A stretch of DNA of 64,000 nt from CAG-390 sp003523225 (GTDB taxonomy: Bacteria > Bacillota > Clostridia > Oscillospirales > CAG-272): NCBI GenBank assembly GCA_902461815.1, contig CABPZE010000001.1, forward strand, positions 186,001-250,000, read 5' to 3'. Below, in pieces: positions 7,977 through 16,449 of this stretch. Made by a program: the position numbers and the translations under genes. Every line of letters starts with the position of its first letter. The stretch's first letter is position 1. Under the pieces are notes generated by a model that was not told the DNA's origin, did not search any database, and worked only from the letters and a program-made list of their open reading frames with translations.

Positions 7977-9028
7977 AGAAATACAGAATTTTTTCAAAGT
8001 GCCTGAGCTGTCTGTGTGCGGCGGCATTTTTGTTGATGTGTACCGTGTCATGTTCTTCGAAACCACGTTATGTCATCGATACTTTTTTTGCTATGGACAC
8101 CGTAATTGAAGTAAAGCTCGCCGCAGATACACCGGACAGCTCCGCAATTTTCGGGAAATGCCGGAACATTACCGCTGAATATGAAAAAATGCTGTCCGCA
8201 GAGGACGGAGATTCTGATATTGCAAGATTCAATATGTCGGAGTCCGGATGTAAAGTCAGTTTGGCTACTGGAGAGCTTTTTTTGCTTGCGCAGGAGCTTT
8301 ACCGGCTGACGGACGGCAGATTTGACCCGACAACGTACCCATCCACGCTCCTTTGGCGCAGCGCAGGGCAGCTCGGAGAGCTTCCGGAAAGCAATGAAAT
8401 TGAGGTTGCCGCCCAAAAACGAGGAATGGAGCTTATATCCTATGATCCTTCTGACGGGATGCTAAGAAAGCTTGAGCCGTGGGTAATGCTGGATTTCGGT
8501 GGGATCGGAAAGGGATATGCTGAATCGGAACTCATTGAGTATCTGAAGACCACAGATGCGGAATACGGTGTACTGTCATTCGGCGGTAATATTTCTGTGT
8601 TCGGGACACGTCCGGGAGGAAGTTTTTCAATAGCGCTGAGAGATCCCGCGGGGGCTTCCGCGGCGGCAACAATAGAGCTCACCTCCGGATTTGTTTCGGT
8701 GTCCGGAGGGTATGAGCGGTATTATGAGATAGCCGGAGAAAGGTACTGCCATATTATTGATCCTGCAAGCGGAGTTCCTGTCAGCGGCAATCTGCTGAGC
8801 TCGGCTGTGATATCGGAAAACGGCGCGGCGGCAGACGCGCTGTCCACCTCTTTGTTTGTGGGAGGTAATACTGCGTCGGCGTGGGAGCTTTACTCCTCGC
8901 AAAAGGGCGGTGCTTTTGAATTTGAGGCAATTTTGATCTTCGAGGACGAAATATATATAACTCCCGGACTCAGGGGACGCTTTGAGGCGTCCTCCGGAAG
9001 GACACTTAAAATACTCGACGACCAGTAA
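7973..9028 (+). CDS. apbE: FAD:protein FMN transferase (ApbE), lipoprotein
   Basis: ApbE-family enzyme of 351 residues that attaches FMN from FAD to a threonine of extracytoplasmic redox proteins. The N-terminus is a signal sequence ending near Cys27 (TVSC), a slightly imperfect lipobox. Family motifs are MDTVIEVKL near residue 41, DFGGIGKGYAE near 173, SFGGNISVFG, and the Mg-binding DALSTSLFVGG near 285. It overlaps the Gx transporter gene by four bases (ATGA) and is followed 15 bases later by miaB. A flavin acceptor with an FMN-binding domain is not in this window, so the target is unknown. Confidence in the enzyme class is high, and the electron-transfer role is inferred from context. Confidence 0.9.
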   Translation: MKKYRIFSKCLSCLCAAAFLLMCTVSCSSKPRYVIDTFFAMDTVIEVKLAADTPDSSAIFGKCRNITAEYEKMLSAEDGDSDIARFNMSESGCKVSLATGELFLLAQELYRLTDGRFDPTTYPSTLLWRSAGQLGELPESNEIEVAAQKRGMELISYDPSDGMLRKLEPWVMLDFGGIGKGYAESELIEYLKTTDAEYGVLSFGGNISVFGTRPGGSFSIALRDPAGASAAATIELTSGFVSVSGGYERYYEIAGERYCHIIDPASGVPVSGNLLSSAVISENGAAADALSTSLFVGGNTASAWELYSSQKGGAFEFEAILIFEDEIYITPGLRGRFEASSGRTLKILDDQ

Positions 9029-9043
9029 TAAAGGAATTATGAA

Positions 9044-10471
9044 ATGAACGGTAATGATGAAATAAAAGGGAAGCTCCGCGACAGACAGTTGTCTTGCGAG
9101 GAAGCGGAAGCGCAAAAAAAATATGCTTCATTGGTGCGGGAGTATAACAGCGGCAAAAAACGGTACGCTTATGTGCAGACATTTGGATGCCAGCAGAATG
9201 AGGCGGACAGCGAGCTGCTTGCGGGTCTTGCCGCTGATATGGGGTACGAGCCTTCCTGCGATCCTGACAAGGCGGATCTGATCCTGGTCAACACCTGTGC
9301 GGTGCGTGAGCATGCTGAAAAAAAGGCGCTGTCATCAATTGGGCAGCTCAAACATCTGAAAAGGCTTAAACCGGAGCTGATGATCGGTGTATGCGGGTGT
9401 ATGGTGTCTCAGATAAGCCGTGCGGATCAGCTGAAGAACAGCTATCCTTACGTTGACTTTACCTTCGGAACATCATCGCTCTACCGACTCCCGGAGCTTG
9501 TGTGGCAGCGACTGTCCGGAGGACCGCGGCGTTTTGTTCTTCCGGATGATGAGCCTCCGGTTGCCGAGGGGATTCCCGTGCGGCGTGAGTCTGCGTACCG
9601 TGCGTGGGTCAGCATAATGTACGGGTGCAATAACTTCTGCTCCTACTGCATTGTTCCGTATGTCCGCGGAAGAGAAAGAAGCCGCCGACCGGAAAACATT
9701 GTGGATGAGGTACGTGCTCTTGTCAGCGACGGAGTAAAAGACATAACTCTTCTCGGCCAGAATGTCAATTCATACGGTAAGGGATGTTCCTTTGACTGTG
9801 ATTTTTCCGATCTTATTATGCGGCTTGCCGAAATTGACGGCGATTACAAGCTTCACTTCATGACGAGCCACCCCAAGGACGCTTCACGCAAGCTGATCGA
9901 CGCGATGGCGCAAAACCCGCACATGGCGCATCAGCTTCACCTGCCTGTTCAGTCCGGAAGCGACCGGGTGCTTTCTGTCATGAACCGTCACTACGGCACA
10001 AAACAGTATCTTGAAACTGTAAACTATGCGCGGGAAAAAATTCCGGATCTTGTTCTGACCTCAGATATTATTGTCGGATTCCCGGGTGAGACAGACGATG
10101 AGTTTGAGATGACTCTTGATCTTATGCGGCGCGTAAGATACGATATGGTTTATTCCTTTATTTACTCCCCGCGTGGTGGGACTCCGGCGGCAAAGATGGA
10201 AAACCAGATCCCGGACGATGTAAAAGGAAAACGTATGGACGCGTTGCTTGAGCTTCAGACGGAAATATCCGGTGAGATAAACCGCACATATGTCGGAAAA
10301 ACACTTCGCGTTCTTTGCGACGGCAAAAGCAAGACTGACCCCGATGTTACCTCGGCGAGAACCGAGGGCGGCAAGATCGTGCTGTTTGATGGCGGAGATA
10401 TTACCGGAGAATACGTAAACGTAAAAATAACGAACTCGCGTCCGTTTGCCCTTGTCGGCGAGATAATATAA
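9044..10471 (+). CDS. miaB: tRNA-2-methylthio-N6-dimethylallyladenosine synthase MiaB
   Basis: Radical SAM methylthiotransferase that converts i6A37 to ms2i6A37 in tRNAs reading U-initial codons. N-terminal UPF0004 cluster cysteines are in FGCQQNEADS (near residue 48), NTCAVREHAEKK and GVCGCM. The radical SAM CX3CX2C is GCNNFCSYC near 195, and a C-terminal TRAM domain begins at about YVGKTLRVL. The 475-residue length is typical. AGGAATT precedes the start. It ends the sulfatase operon at a strong terminator. In Bacillus subtilis miaB is followed by ymcA (ricA), cotE, mutS and mutL; here a YlbF/YmcA family gene and mutSL follow in the same order, with one inverted gene inserted. Confidence 0.95.
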   Translation: MNGNDEIKGKLRDRQLSCEEAEAQKKYASLVREYNSGKKRYAYVQTFGCQQNEADSELLAGLAADMGYEPSCDPDKADLILVNTCAVREHAEKKALSSIGQLKHLKRLKPELMIGVCGCMVSQISRADQLKNSYPYVDFTFGTSSLYRLPELVWQRLSGGPRRFVLPDDEPPVAEGIPVRRESAYRAWVSIMYGCNNFCSYCIVPYVRGRERSRRPENIVDEVRALVSDGVKDITLLGQNVNSYGKGCSFDCDFSDLIMRLAEIDGDYKLHFMTSHPKDASRKLIDAMAQNPHMAHQLHLPVQSGSDRVLSVMNRHYGTKQYLETVNYAREKIPDLVLTSDIIVGFPGETDDEFEMTLDLMRRVRYDMVYSFIYSPRGGTPAAKMENQIPDDVKGKRMDALLELQTEISGEINRTYVGKTLRVLCDGKSKTDPDVTSARTEGGKIVLFDGGDITGEYVNVKITNSRPFALVGEII

Positions 10472-10478
10472 TTTTTTT

Positions 10479-10504
10479 GGCTGCCGCGATCTTTCGCGGC
10501 AGCC
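10479..10504. terminator. Bidirectional terminator between miaB and the YcxB-like gene
   Basis: Perfect 11-bp arms GGCTGCCGCGA and TCGCGGCAGCC around a 4-base loop, with an A-run before and after, so T-runs follow it on both strands. It serves both convergent genes. Confidence 0.9.
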
Positions 10505-10511
10505 AAAAATT

Positions 10512-11048
10512 TTAATAATTCAACACACAGTATTTGTCGCCGAAACTCAGCGCAAGTTTTTTGTACAACTCGACAAGGTCGTTTTCCGGGATGGCGGACT
10601 TGTCTATAACGTATGCCGACCTGTCTGTTATGTATACAAATATGTAGTCATGGGTTTCGCTCACCTTGACGAGCTTTCCGTAACTGACTGTTTCGTCCGA
10701 GCTTGCTCCGTCCGTGCAGGTGTGTACCTTTATTGCGTCGTCGGTAAAAGTGACCGTCATGCTGACGTCCCCGAACTTTTTTCGTCCTTTGTACTGAATT
10801 GCCGGCACGACAAAATAATAATAGAGCTGAATAAACAGCAAAAATAAACCAAGGAAAAAGATAAGCAGCTCCAACATTCTTTTTTCGGAAGATATGCACA
10901 TCAGAACGATGTCAAGGGCAAGTACTATTGCTACAAGAACTGTGAACTGGATGAGCTTCTTTTTCGGATCACCCTTCTTAAACAAGCAGGCTCTTGAAAA
11001 AGCAGCGAGAGCTTTTTTGTCGAGTGCGCATTTTACGATTATATCCAT
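10512..11048 (-). CDS. YcxB-like domain membrane protein
   Basis: A 178-residue protein of unknown function. Two adjacent hydrophobic helices (about residues 30-75) are followed by a soluble beta-rich domain of the YcxB-like type (PF14317), with the pattern VTFTDDAIKVHT followed by a SYGKLVKVSE segment and an aromatic-rich strand. The ATG at 11048 has AAGGAG nine bases upstream and lies downstream of a consensus promoter, so I prefer it to longer frames that start inside the promoter. It is a single-gene unit inserted on the minus strand between miaB and the RicA-like gene. The charged N-terminus before the helices suggests a cytoplasmic-in topology. Confidence 0.72.
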   Translation of the reverse strand: MDIIVKCALDKKALAAFSRACLFKKGDPKKKLIQFTVLVAIVLALDIVLMCISSEKRMLELLIFFLGLFLLFIQLYYYFVVPAIQYKGRKKFGDVSMTVTFTDDAIKVHTCTDGASSDETVSYGKLVKVSETHDYIFVYITDRSAYVIDKSAIPENDLVELYKKLALSFGDKYCVLNY

Positions 11049-11078
11049 GATCTTTCTCCTTTTTGGATTTATGTAAAT

Positions 11079-11107
11079 ATGATATAACATTTTGGTACTT
11101 ATGTCAA
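11079..11107 (-). promoter_or_regulatory. Promoter of the YcxB-like gene
   Basis: TTGACA at 11102-11107 and TATCAT at 11079-11084 on the minus strand, 17-bp spacer, 30 bases before the start codon. Confidence 0.75.
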
Positions 11108-11158
11108 GTATATTGACACTCAAAAACTGATAATTTCCTACTTTTTGAATATAAGTAC

Positions 11159-11187
11159 TTGCGAAAAATCGTGTTTTGAGGTATAAT
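11159..11187 (+). promoter_or_regulatory. Promoter of the ylbF-like/mutS/mutL unit
   Basis: TTGCGA at 11159-11164 and TATAAT at 11182-11187, 17-bp spacer, about 70 bases ahead of the YlbF-family start. It points away from the YcxB-like promoter. Confidence 0.7.
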
Positions 11188-11255
11188 AATATGAATAATG
11201 CTGTTTTCCGTTCATACGGAGCGGTGTGAAAAAACAAAAGATCATGGAGATAAAA

Positions 11256-11642
11256 ATGGATATTATTCAGATGGCTCACGACATTGGCAAGGCAATCAAA
11301 GAAAGCGACGAAATGAAGGCTTACGAGGCTGCTCAGGCTGCATATGCCGCAGACGAGGAGCTTCAGACCAAGGTTACGGAGTATAACGTTCAGCAGAAGG
11401 CATTTGCCGATGAAAGCGCTAAAACCATGCCCAACGATTTTCTTCTCGGTGCGATCCGCAAGCGGCTTGAAGCACTTGCCGATGAAATAACCAAGGCTCC
11501 CGCATATGTTGCTTTTGCGGAAGCACAGGATAAGGTCACGGCTGTTCTTGCACAGGTAAATGAGACTATTATGTCAGAGGTTACCGGTGAGGAGCCGCAT
11601 CACTGCTCCCACGACTGCTCGTGCTGCAGCGGCTGTCACTGA
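11256..11642 (+). CDS. YlbF/YmcA family protein (RicA-like) with Cys-rich tail
   Basis: A 128-residue, largely helical protein of the YlbF/YmcA family (PF06133). In B. subtilis YlbF, YmcA and YaaT form the Ric complex, which binds [4Fe-4S] clusters and acts with RNase Y in mRNA maturation and development. The helical domain covers residues 1-110, and it ends in HHCSHDCSCCSGCH (115-128), with five Cys and four His, a probable metal or cluster site. The position between miaB and mutS matches that of ymcA/ricA in Bacillus, supporting a RicA-like role. I use the ATG at 11256 with GGAGA six bases upstream; ten codons more are possible. mutS follows after 44 bases. Confidence 0.8.
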   Translation: MDIIQMAHDIGKAIKESDEMKAYEAAQAAYAADEELQTKVTEYNVQQKAFADESAKTMPNDFLLGAIRKRLEALADEITKAPAYVAFAEAQDKVTAVLAQVNETIMSEVTGEEPHHCSHDCSCCSGCH

Positions 11643-11686
11643 TTCCGGCAATATTTTCATATCTCTGAGTTAAGGGGGATATCCGT

Positions 11687-14284
11687 ATGACTCCGATGAT
11701 GGAGCAATACTTTGAGATAAAAAATCAATATAAGGATTATTTGCTGTTCTACCGTCTCGGCGATTTTTACGAGATGTTCTTTGACGATGCCATAACGGGC
11801 TCGCGCGAGTTGGAGCTTACGCTTACCGGACGCGATTGCGGAGAGGCTGAACGCGCGCCGATGTGCGGCATTCCGTTTCACAGTGCAGAATCGTATATTG
11901 CCAAGCTGATCGAAAAGGGATACAAGGTAGCAATATGCGAGCAGATGGAGGATCCTGCTACCGCCAAAGGACTTGTAAAGCGCGAGGTCATCAGGATCAT
12001 AACCCCAGGAACGGTAACCGAGGCTTCGATGCTTCCGGAGACACGCAACAATTACCTTGCGGCGGTATATATTGACGAGGGCGGTGCGGGTGTCTGCTTT
12101 GCCGACATTTCCACGGCGCAGATTTTTGCGACCTCATTTGATACGTCACAGTATCTGCCCCAGCTTCTGAGCGAGCTGGGTACATATGCTCCTCGCGAGG
12201 TTCTGATAAACCTTCCCTCAAAGCTGTGTCCCGAGCTTTCCGATTTTGTACGCACCCGGTTATCTGCCATGCTCAGCAGCGAGCAGGCGGAAAAATATGA
12301 TTATAAATCTGCGAAAGAGGCGGTCGAGCGCCAGTTTTCCGGTGTACTCAGGGACGGAGATATTGAGCGACGAAGGATAGTGTGCGCGCTTGGCGCTTTG
12401 CTGGATTACATTGCCGAAACGCAGAAGATCGATATTTCTTATATAAAAGAGCTGAACATATACGAAAACGGTCAGTATATGCAGATCGACCTCAGCACGA
12501 GACGGAATCTTGAGCTTACCGAAACAATGCGTGCGAAGGATAAGCGCGGCTCATTGCTCGGAGTGCTCGATAAGACCGTTACGGCAGCCGGCGCAAGACT
12601 TTTGCGTCAATGGGTCGAGCATCCTCTCCTCAGCATCAGCGCCATAACGCGACGGCAGTCGGCTGTCGGCGAGCTGTTTGACGACTATATGCTGCGTGAG
12701 GATCTGAGAGACCGCCTTTCCTCTGTTCTTGACCTCGAACGTCTCGTTACGAGAATTGTTTACGGCACAGCAAACGCTCGGGATCTGCGCGCGGTTTCCG
12801 CTACTCTTGGTGTGCTTCCTGATGTTAAAGAGCTGATCGGAAAATGCAAGAGTGATGAAATGGCGGCAATTTACAGCGCGCTTGACACCATTGACGATGT
12901 AGTGGAGCTGATAAACAAAGCAATTGTTGAATCCCCTCCGGCTCTTGTGCGCGAAGGCGGAATGATCATGGACGGGTACAACGAGGATGTTGACCGTTTG
13001 CGCTCCATTGTTGACGGCGGTAAGGGCTGGATAGAGAAGTTTGCAGAAAAAGAACGTGAAGCGACCGGTATAAAGACGCTTCGCGTCGGATATAACCGGG
13101 TATTCGGTTATTATATAGAGGTAACCCGCTCTCTTGTCGATCAGGTGCCTGCCGACAGGTATATACGCAAGCAGACGCTGGCAGGAAGTGAGAGATATAT
13201 TACACAGGAGCTGAAGGATACTGAGGCTACAGTACTCGGTGCGGGAGACCGTCTTTGCGCGCTTGAATACGAGCTTTTCTCCGCAGTGCGCAGTAAGGTT
13301 GCCGAAAATTCCGCGCGCATCCAGCGGGCTGCGGCATTGCTTGCCAGACTGGATGTTTATGCGGCACTCGCCGCCGTTGCGGCAAAAAACAACTATACCT
13401 GTCCGCATCTTAATGTGAAAGAGTCGATCTACATAAAGGATGGCAGACACCCGGTTGTAGAACAATTCGTAAAGGACAGCTACTTTGTTCCCAACGACAC
13501 AAGTCTTGACATGAAAAATAACCGTGTGATGATTATCACCGGTCCGAACATGGCGGGTAAGTCCACATATATGCGCCAGGTCGCGCTTATAGCCATTATG
13601 ACTCAGATAGGCTCTTTTGTTCCGGCGTCGGATGCGGATATCTGTATCACAGACCGTGTGTTTACCCGTGTCGGCGCGTCGGACGATCTTGCGTCAGGTC
13701 AGTCTACGTTTATGCTTGAGATGAATGAGGTTGCTAATATTCTGAAAAACGCAACTAAACATAGCCTGATCATTTACGATGAAGTCGGACGGGGAACATC
13801 AACCTTTGACGGGATGAGCATAGCCCGCGCCATTGTTGAATACACCCAGAGCCGTAAGGTGGGAGCAAAGACCCTGTTTGCGACTCATTATCATGAGCTG
13901 ACCGTGCTTGAAGATGAGCTTGAAGGCGTTGTGAACTACAATATTGCCGCTCGCAAACGCGGGGACGGTGTGATCTTCCTGCGTAAGATAGTCCGTGGCT
14001 CTACGGACGACAGCTACGGAATTGAGGTCGCCAAGCTTGCCGGACTTCCCAATGAGGTAATAAAGCGTGCCCGCGAGGTGCTTGCATCCGTTGAGGCAAA
14101 GTCACGCGCTTTGTCAGAGTCGGAATGTAAAAAAGAAGAACGGGAAGCTGACTCCGACGCGATTTCTCTTGAAGATTGTATAAATGAACAGATAATTGAT
14201 GACCTGCGTGCCGTTGACGTCAACACGCTTTCTCCGCTTGAGGCAATGAACTTCTTGTTCGGGCTTCAAAAGAAGCTGAAATAA
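11687..14284 (+). CDS. mutS: DNA mismatch repair protein MutS
   Basis: Mismatch recognition ATPase of 865 residues, normal length. The mismatch-reading Phe-X-Glu motif is GDFYEMF near residues 25-31. The ABC-type ATPase carries Walker A TGPNMAGKST near 618, the signature region around SFMLEMNE (here TFMLEMNE), Walker B IIYDEVGRGTSTFDG and the ATHYHELT switch. The C-terminal tail ends LEAMNFLFGLQKKLK, resembling the MutS tetramerisation or beta-clamp-binding tail. The start follows a GGGGGAT ribosome binding site. It is cotranscribed with mutL, 18 bases downstream. There is no MutH in such bacteria, so strand incision falls to MutL. Confidence 0.97.
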   Translation: MTPMMEQYFEIKNQYKDYLLFYRLGDFYEMFFDDAITGSRELELTLTGRDCGEAERAPMCGIPFHSAESYIAKLIEKGYKVAICEQMEDPATAKGLVKREVIRIITPGTVTEASMLPETRNNYLAAVYIDEGGAGVCFADISTAQIFATSFDTSQYLPQLLSELGTYAPREVLINLPSKLCPELSDFVRTRLSAMLSSEQAEKYDYKSAKEAVERQFSGVLRDGDIERRRIVCALGALLDYIAETQKIDISYIKELNIYENGQYMQIDLSTRRNLELTETMRAKDKRGSLLGVLDKTVTAAGARLLRQWVEHPLLSISAITRRQSAVGELFDDYMLREDLRDRLSSVLDLERLVTRIVYGTANARDLRAVSATLGVLPDVKELIGKCKSDEMAAIYSALDTIDDVVELINKAIVESPPALVREGGMIMDGYNEDVDRLRSIVDGGKGWIEKFAEKEREATGIKTLRVGYNRVFGYYIEVTRSLVDQVPADRYIRKQTLAGSERYITQELKDTEATVLGAGDRLCALEYELFSAVRSKVAENSARIQRAAALLARLDVYAALAAVAAKNNYTCPHLNVKESIYIKDGRHPVVEQFVKDSYFVPNDTSLDMKNNRVMIITGPNMAGKSTYMRQVALIAIMTQIGSFVPASDADICITDRVFTRVGASDDLASGQSTFMLEMNEVANILKNATKHSLIIYDEVGRGTSTFDGMSIARAIVEYTQSRKVGAKTLFATHYHELTVLEDELEGVVNYNIAARKRGDGVIFLRKIVRGSTDDSYGIEVAKLAGLPNEVIKRAREVLASVEAKSRALSESECKKEEREADSDAISLEDCINEQIIDDLRAVDVNTLSPLEAMNFLFGLQKKLK

Positions 14285-14302
14285 GAAAAGGAGACTGTAA
14301 TT

Positions 14303-16405
14303 ATGGGAAAAATCAATGTGCTGAGCTTTGATGTAGCCAACCTGATAGCCGCCGGAGAGGTAGTTGACAGACCGTCCTCTGTTATCAAGGAGCTTGTTGA
14401 GAACTCCATAGATTCGGGAGCTGACCGTATTACCGTCGAAATAATGCGCGGTGGCATCAGCTTTATGCGGGTTACAGACAACGGCTGCGGAATGAGCGCC
14501 GAGGATCTGCCCGTTGCGGTAAAGCGTCACGCAACAAGCAAGATACATAACGCAGCAGATCTTGACAAAATAATTACTCTTGGTTTTCGCGGAGAGGCGC
14601 TTGCGGCTATTTGCGCGGTGTCTGACGTCAGGATTATTTCAAAGCCGCACGATTCGGAAATGGGCGCCATGTATGAAATACACGGCGGGGCAAACGGTGA
14701 GTTGACCGAGCGCGGAGCGTCTGACGGAACGACTATTATCGTTGAAAATCTGTTTGCCAACGTTCCGGCAAGGCTGAAATTTCTGAAAAAAGATACCACG
14801 GAGGCGATTGCAGTGGGGGCAGCGGTTGAAAAAGCCGCACTTTCGCATCCTGAAATCGCTTTCAAATATATTTCCGACGGAACGGTCAAGCTTGAGACCT
14901 CCGGAAATGGAGATCTTAGAAGCGCAGTGCGTTCGGTTTTCGGAAAGGCATACTGTGACGGAATGCTTCCCGTGAACGATACCCGCGAGGGGATAAAGGT
15001 TTCCGGGTTCATCGCTTCGCCGATGCAGGTAAAGGCCAACCGTAACTATGAAAATTTCTTTATCAACGGAAGGTATGTTAAGACAAAGACAGGTATGTCG
15101 GCGATAGAGCAGGCTTACTCATCTTATATTTCTCCCGATAAATTCCCGGGATGCGTCATATTCATTGACATATCTCCGGAGGCGGTGGATGTTAATGTTC
15201 ACCCTGCCAAGCTGGAGGTAAAGTTTTCAAATGAGCGACCGGTTTTTGACGCTGTTTACTATGCAGTGCGCCGCGCGCTGACAGAAAACGAGCGCCGCCC
15301 GGAATTTGGATTTGAAAAAACAGGATCAAGTTCCCCTGTAACCTCATTTGTACCCGTCAGAGCGTCAGATGCATTTGTTCCGGCGGTAAGCGCGAGAGAC
15401 AGGAAGGCGGAGCAGATCAATATATCCGCTTCGGAAGGCGCGACGATTCCTGTTACGGTAAAAAAAGAGGCTGAACGCGTTATTACTGACAATACCGCTG
15501 AAGCCAAACCGATTACCGATGTATCTGACAAGCCGTATCTTAACGGTACGCGTCCGCCGGAAAATGTTGCCGAATACTCGGAATACCTCAGCTATCGCGG
15601 CGACGACTATGTTCTGGGCATTGACGACGATATAACCGGATTTGAAAATTATGTGTCGCCCGGTACGGGATATGTTGAGCCGGAAATTATCCGGATCATG
15701 TACGGTGAGGAGAAAGCCAGTCGCTCGGCAGCGTCGTCGGTAAACCTCGACAGCATAAGCTCCGAGGCAAGCAAGGGCGGTGAACCGGCGCCCTCCGAGG
15801 TAAACAAAACGGAATCGGCTCCGGCAACCGATTACCGCATTGTCGGTGAAATATTCAATTCATATATAATTGTTGAAAAAGGCGATTCATGTCTTATCAT
15901 AGATAAGCACGCCGCGCATGAGAGGCAGATATTCGAACGTTTCAAACGAAATATGAATAACGGCGGACGTGCGTCGGTCATTCTTGCGCTTCCACGCGAG
16001 GTCATGCTTATGAGCGGCGAGGTAGCCCTCATTGAAGAATACAGAAGCGAGATCGAGGCGGTCGGCTTTGAGTTTACTTCTTCGCGTAATACAGTCAGCC
16101 TTTCTGCTATTCCGGACGGAATTGACATTAATGAAGCCGCCGGAATGATAGAGTCAATTGCCGGTGCGCTTGCAGATTCGACAGGAAGCGTAGAGCTTAC
16201 GCGTGATCTTGTGTTTGAAAAGGCTCTTTATCAGGCATCCTGCAAGGCTGCAATAAAAGCAGGCAGAATATATCCTGATGAGTATATCGAAAAGCTGGTC
16301 GATGACCTTATGAAAATGCCGGATATAACTTATTGTCCGCATGGCAGACCGGTTGCTTTTGAAATGAAAAAATCAGCGCTTGACCACCGTTTCAAACGTA
16401 GCTGA
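14303..16405 (+). CDS. mutL: DNA mismatch repair endonuclease MutL
   Basis: GHKL ATPase of 700 residues that couples MutS to downstream repair. N-terminal motifs: ELVENSIDSGA, DNGCGM and GFRGEALAAI. The C-terminal domain carries the endonuclease motif as DKHAAHERQIFE (about residues 533-544), a DQHA(X)2E(X)4E match with Lys for Gln, plus CPHGRP near the end, so this is a nicking MutL as in most bacteria lacking MutH. The linker between the domains (about 335-510) is long, acidic and Ser/Glu-rich, as usual. AGGAG lies nine bases before the ATG. It ends the promoter-linked set ylbF-like, mutS, mutL, and tgt follows 44 bases later. Confidence 0.96.
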   Translation: MGKINVLSFDVANLIAAGEVVDRPSSVIKELVENSIDSGADRITVEIMRGGISFMRVTDNGCGMSAEDLPVAVKRHATSKIHNAADLDKIITLGFRGEALAAICAVSDVRIISKPHDSEMGAMYEIHGGANGELTERGASDGTTIIVENLFANVPARLKFLKKDTTEAIAVGAAVEKAALSHPEIAFKYISDGTVKLETSGNGDLRSAVRSVFGKAYCDGMLPVNDTREGIKVSGFIASPMQVKANRNYENFFINGRYVKTKTGMSAIEQAYSSYISPDKFPGCVIFIDISPEAVDVNVHPAKLEVKFSNERPVFDAVYYAVRRALTENERRPEFGFEKTGSSSPVTSFVPVRASDAFVPAVSARDRKAEQINISASEGATIPVTVKKEAERVITDNTAEAKPITDVSDKPYLNGTRPPENVAEYSEYLSYRGDDYVLGIDDDITGFENYVSPGTGYVEPEIIRIMYGEEKASRSAASSVNLDSISSEASKGGEPAPSEVNKTESAPATDYRIVGEIFNSYIIVEKGDSCLIIDKHAAHERQIFERFKRNMNNGGRASVILALPREVMLMSGEVALIEEYRSEIEAVGFEFTSSRNTVSLSAIPDGIDINEAAGMIESIAGALADSTGSVELTRDLVFEKALYQASCKAAIKAGRIYPDEYIEKLVDDLMKMPDITYCPHGRPVAFEMKKSALDHRFKRS

Positions 16406-16449
16406 AGATAATTCAGCGTATAATTACAAGCAGGGAGTAAGATCGATCA

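Noticed and set aside
12551..13465. 304-codon minus-strand frame within mutS
   Set aside because: Antisense to conserved MutS motifs; no protein family features.
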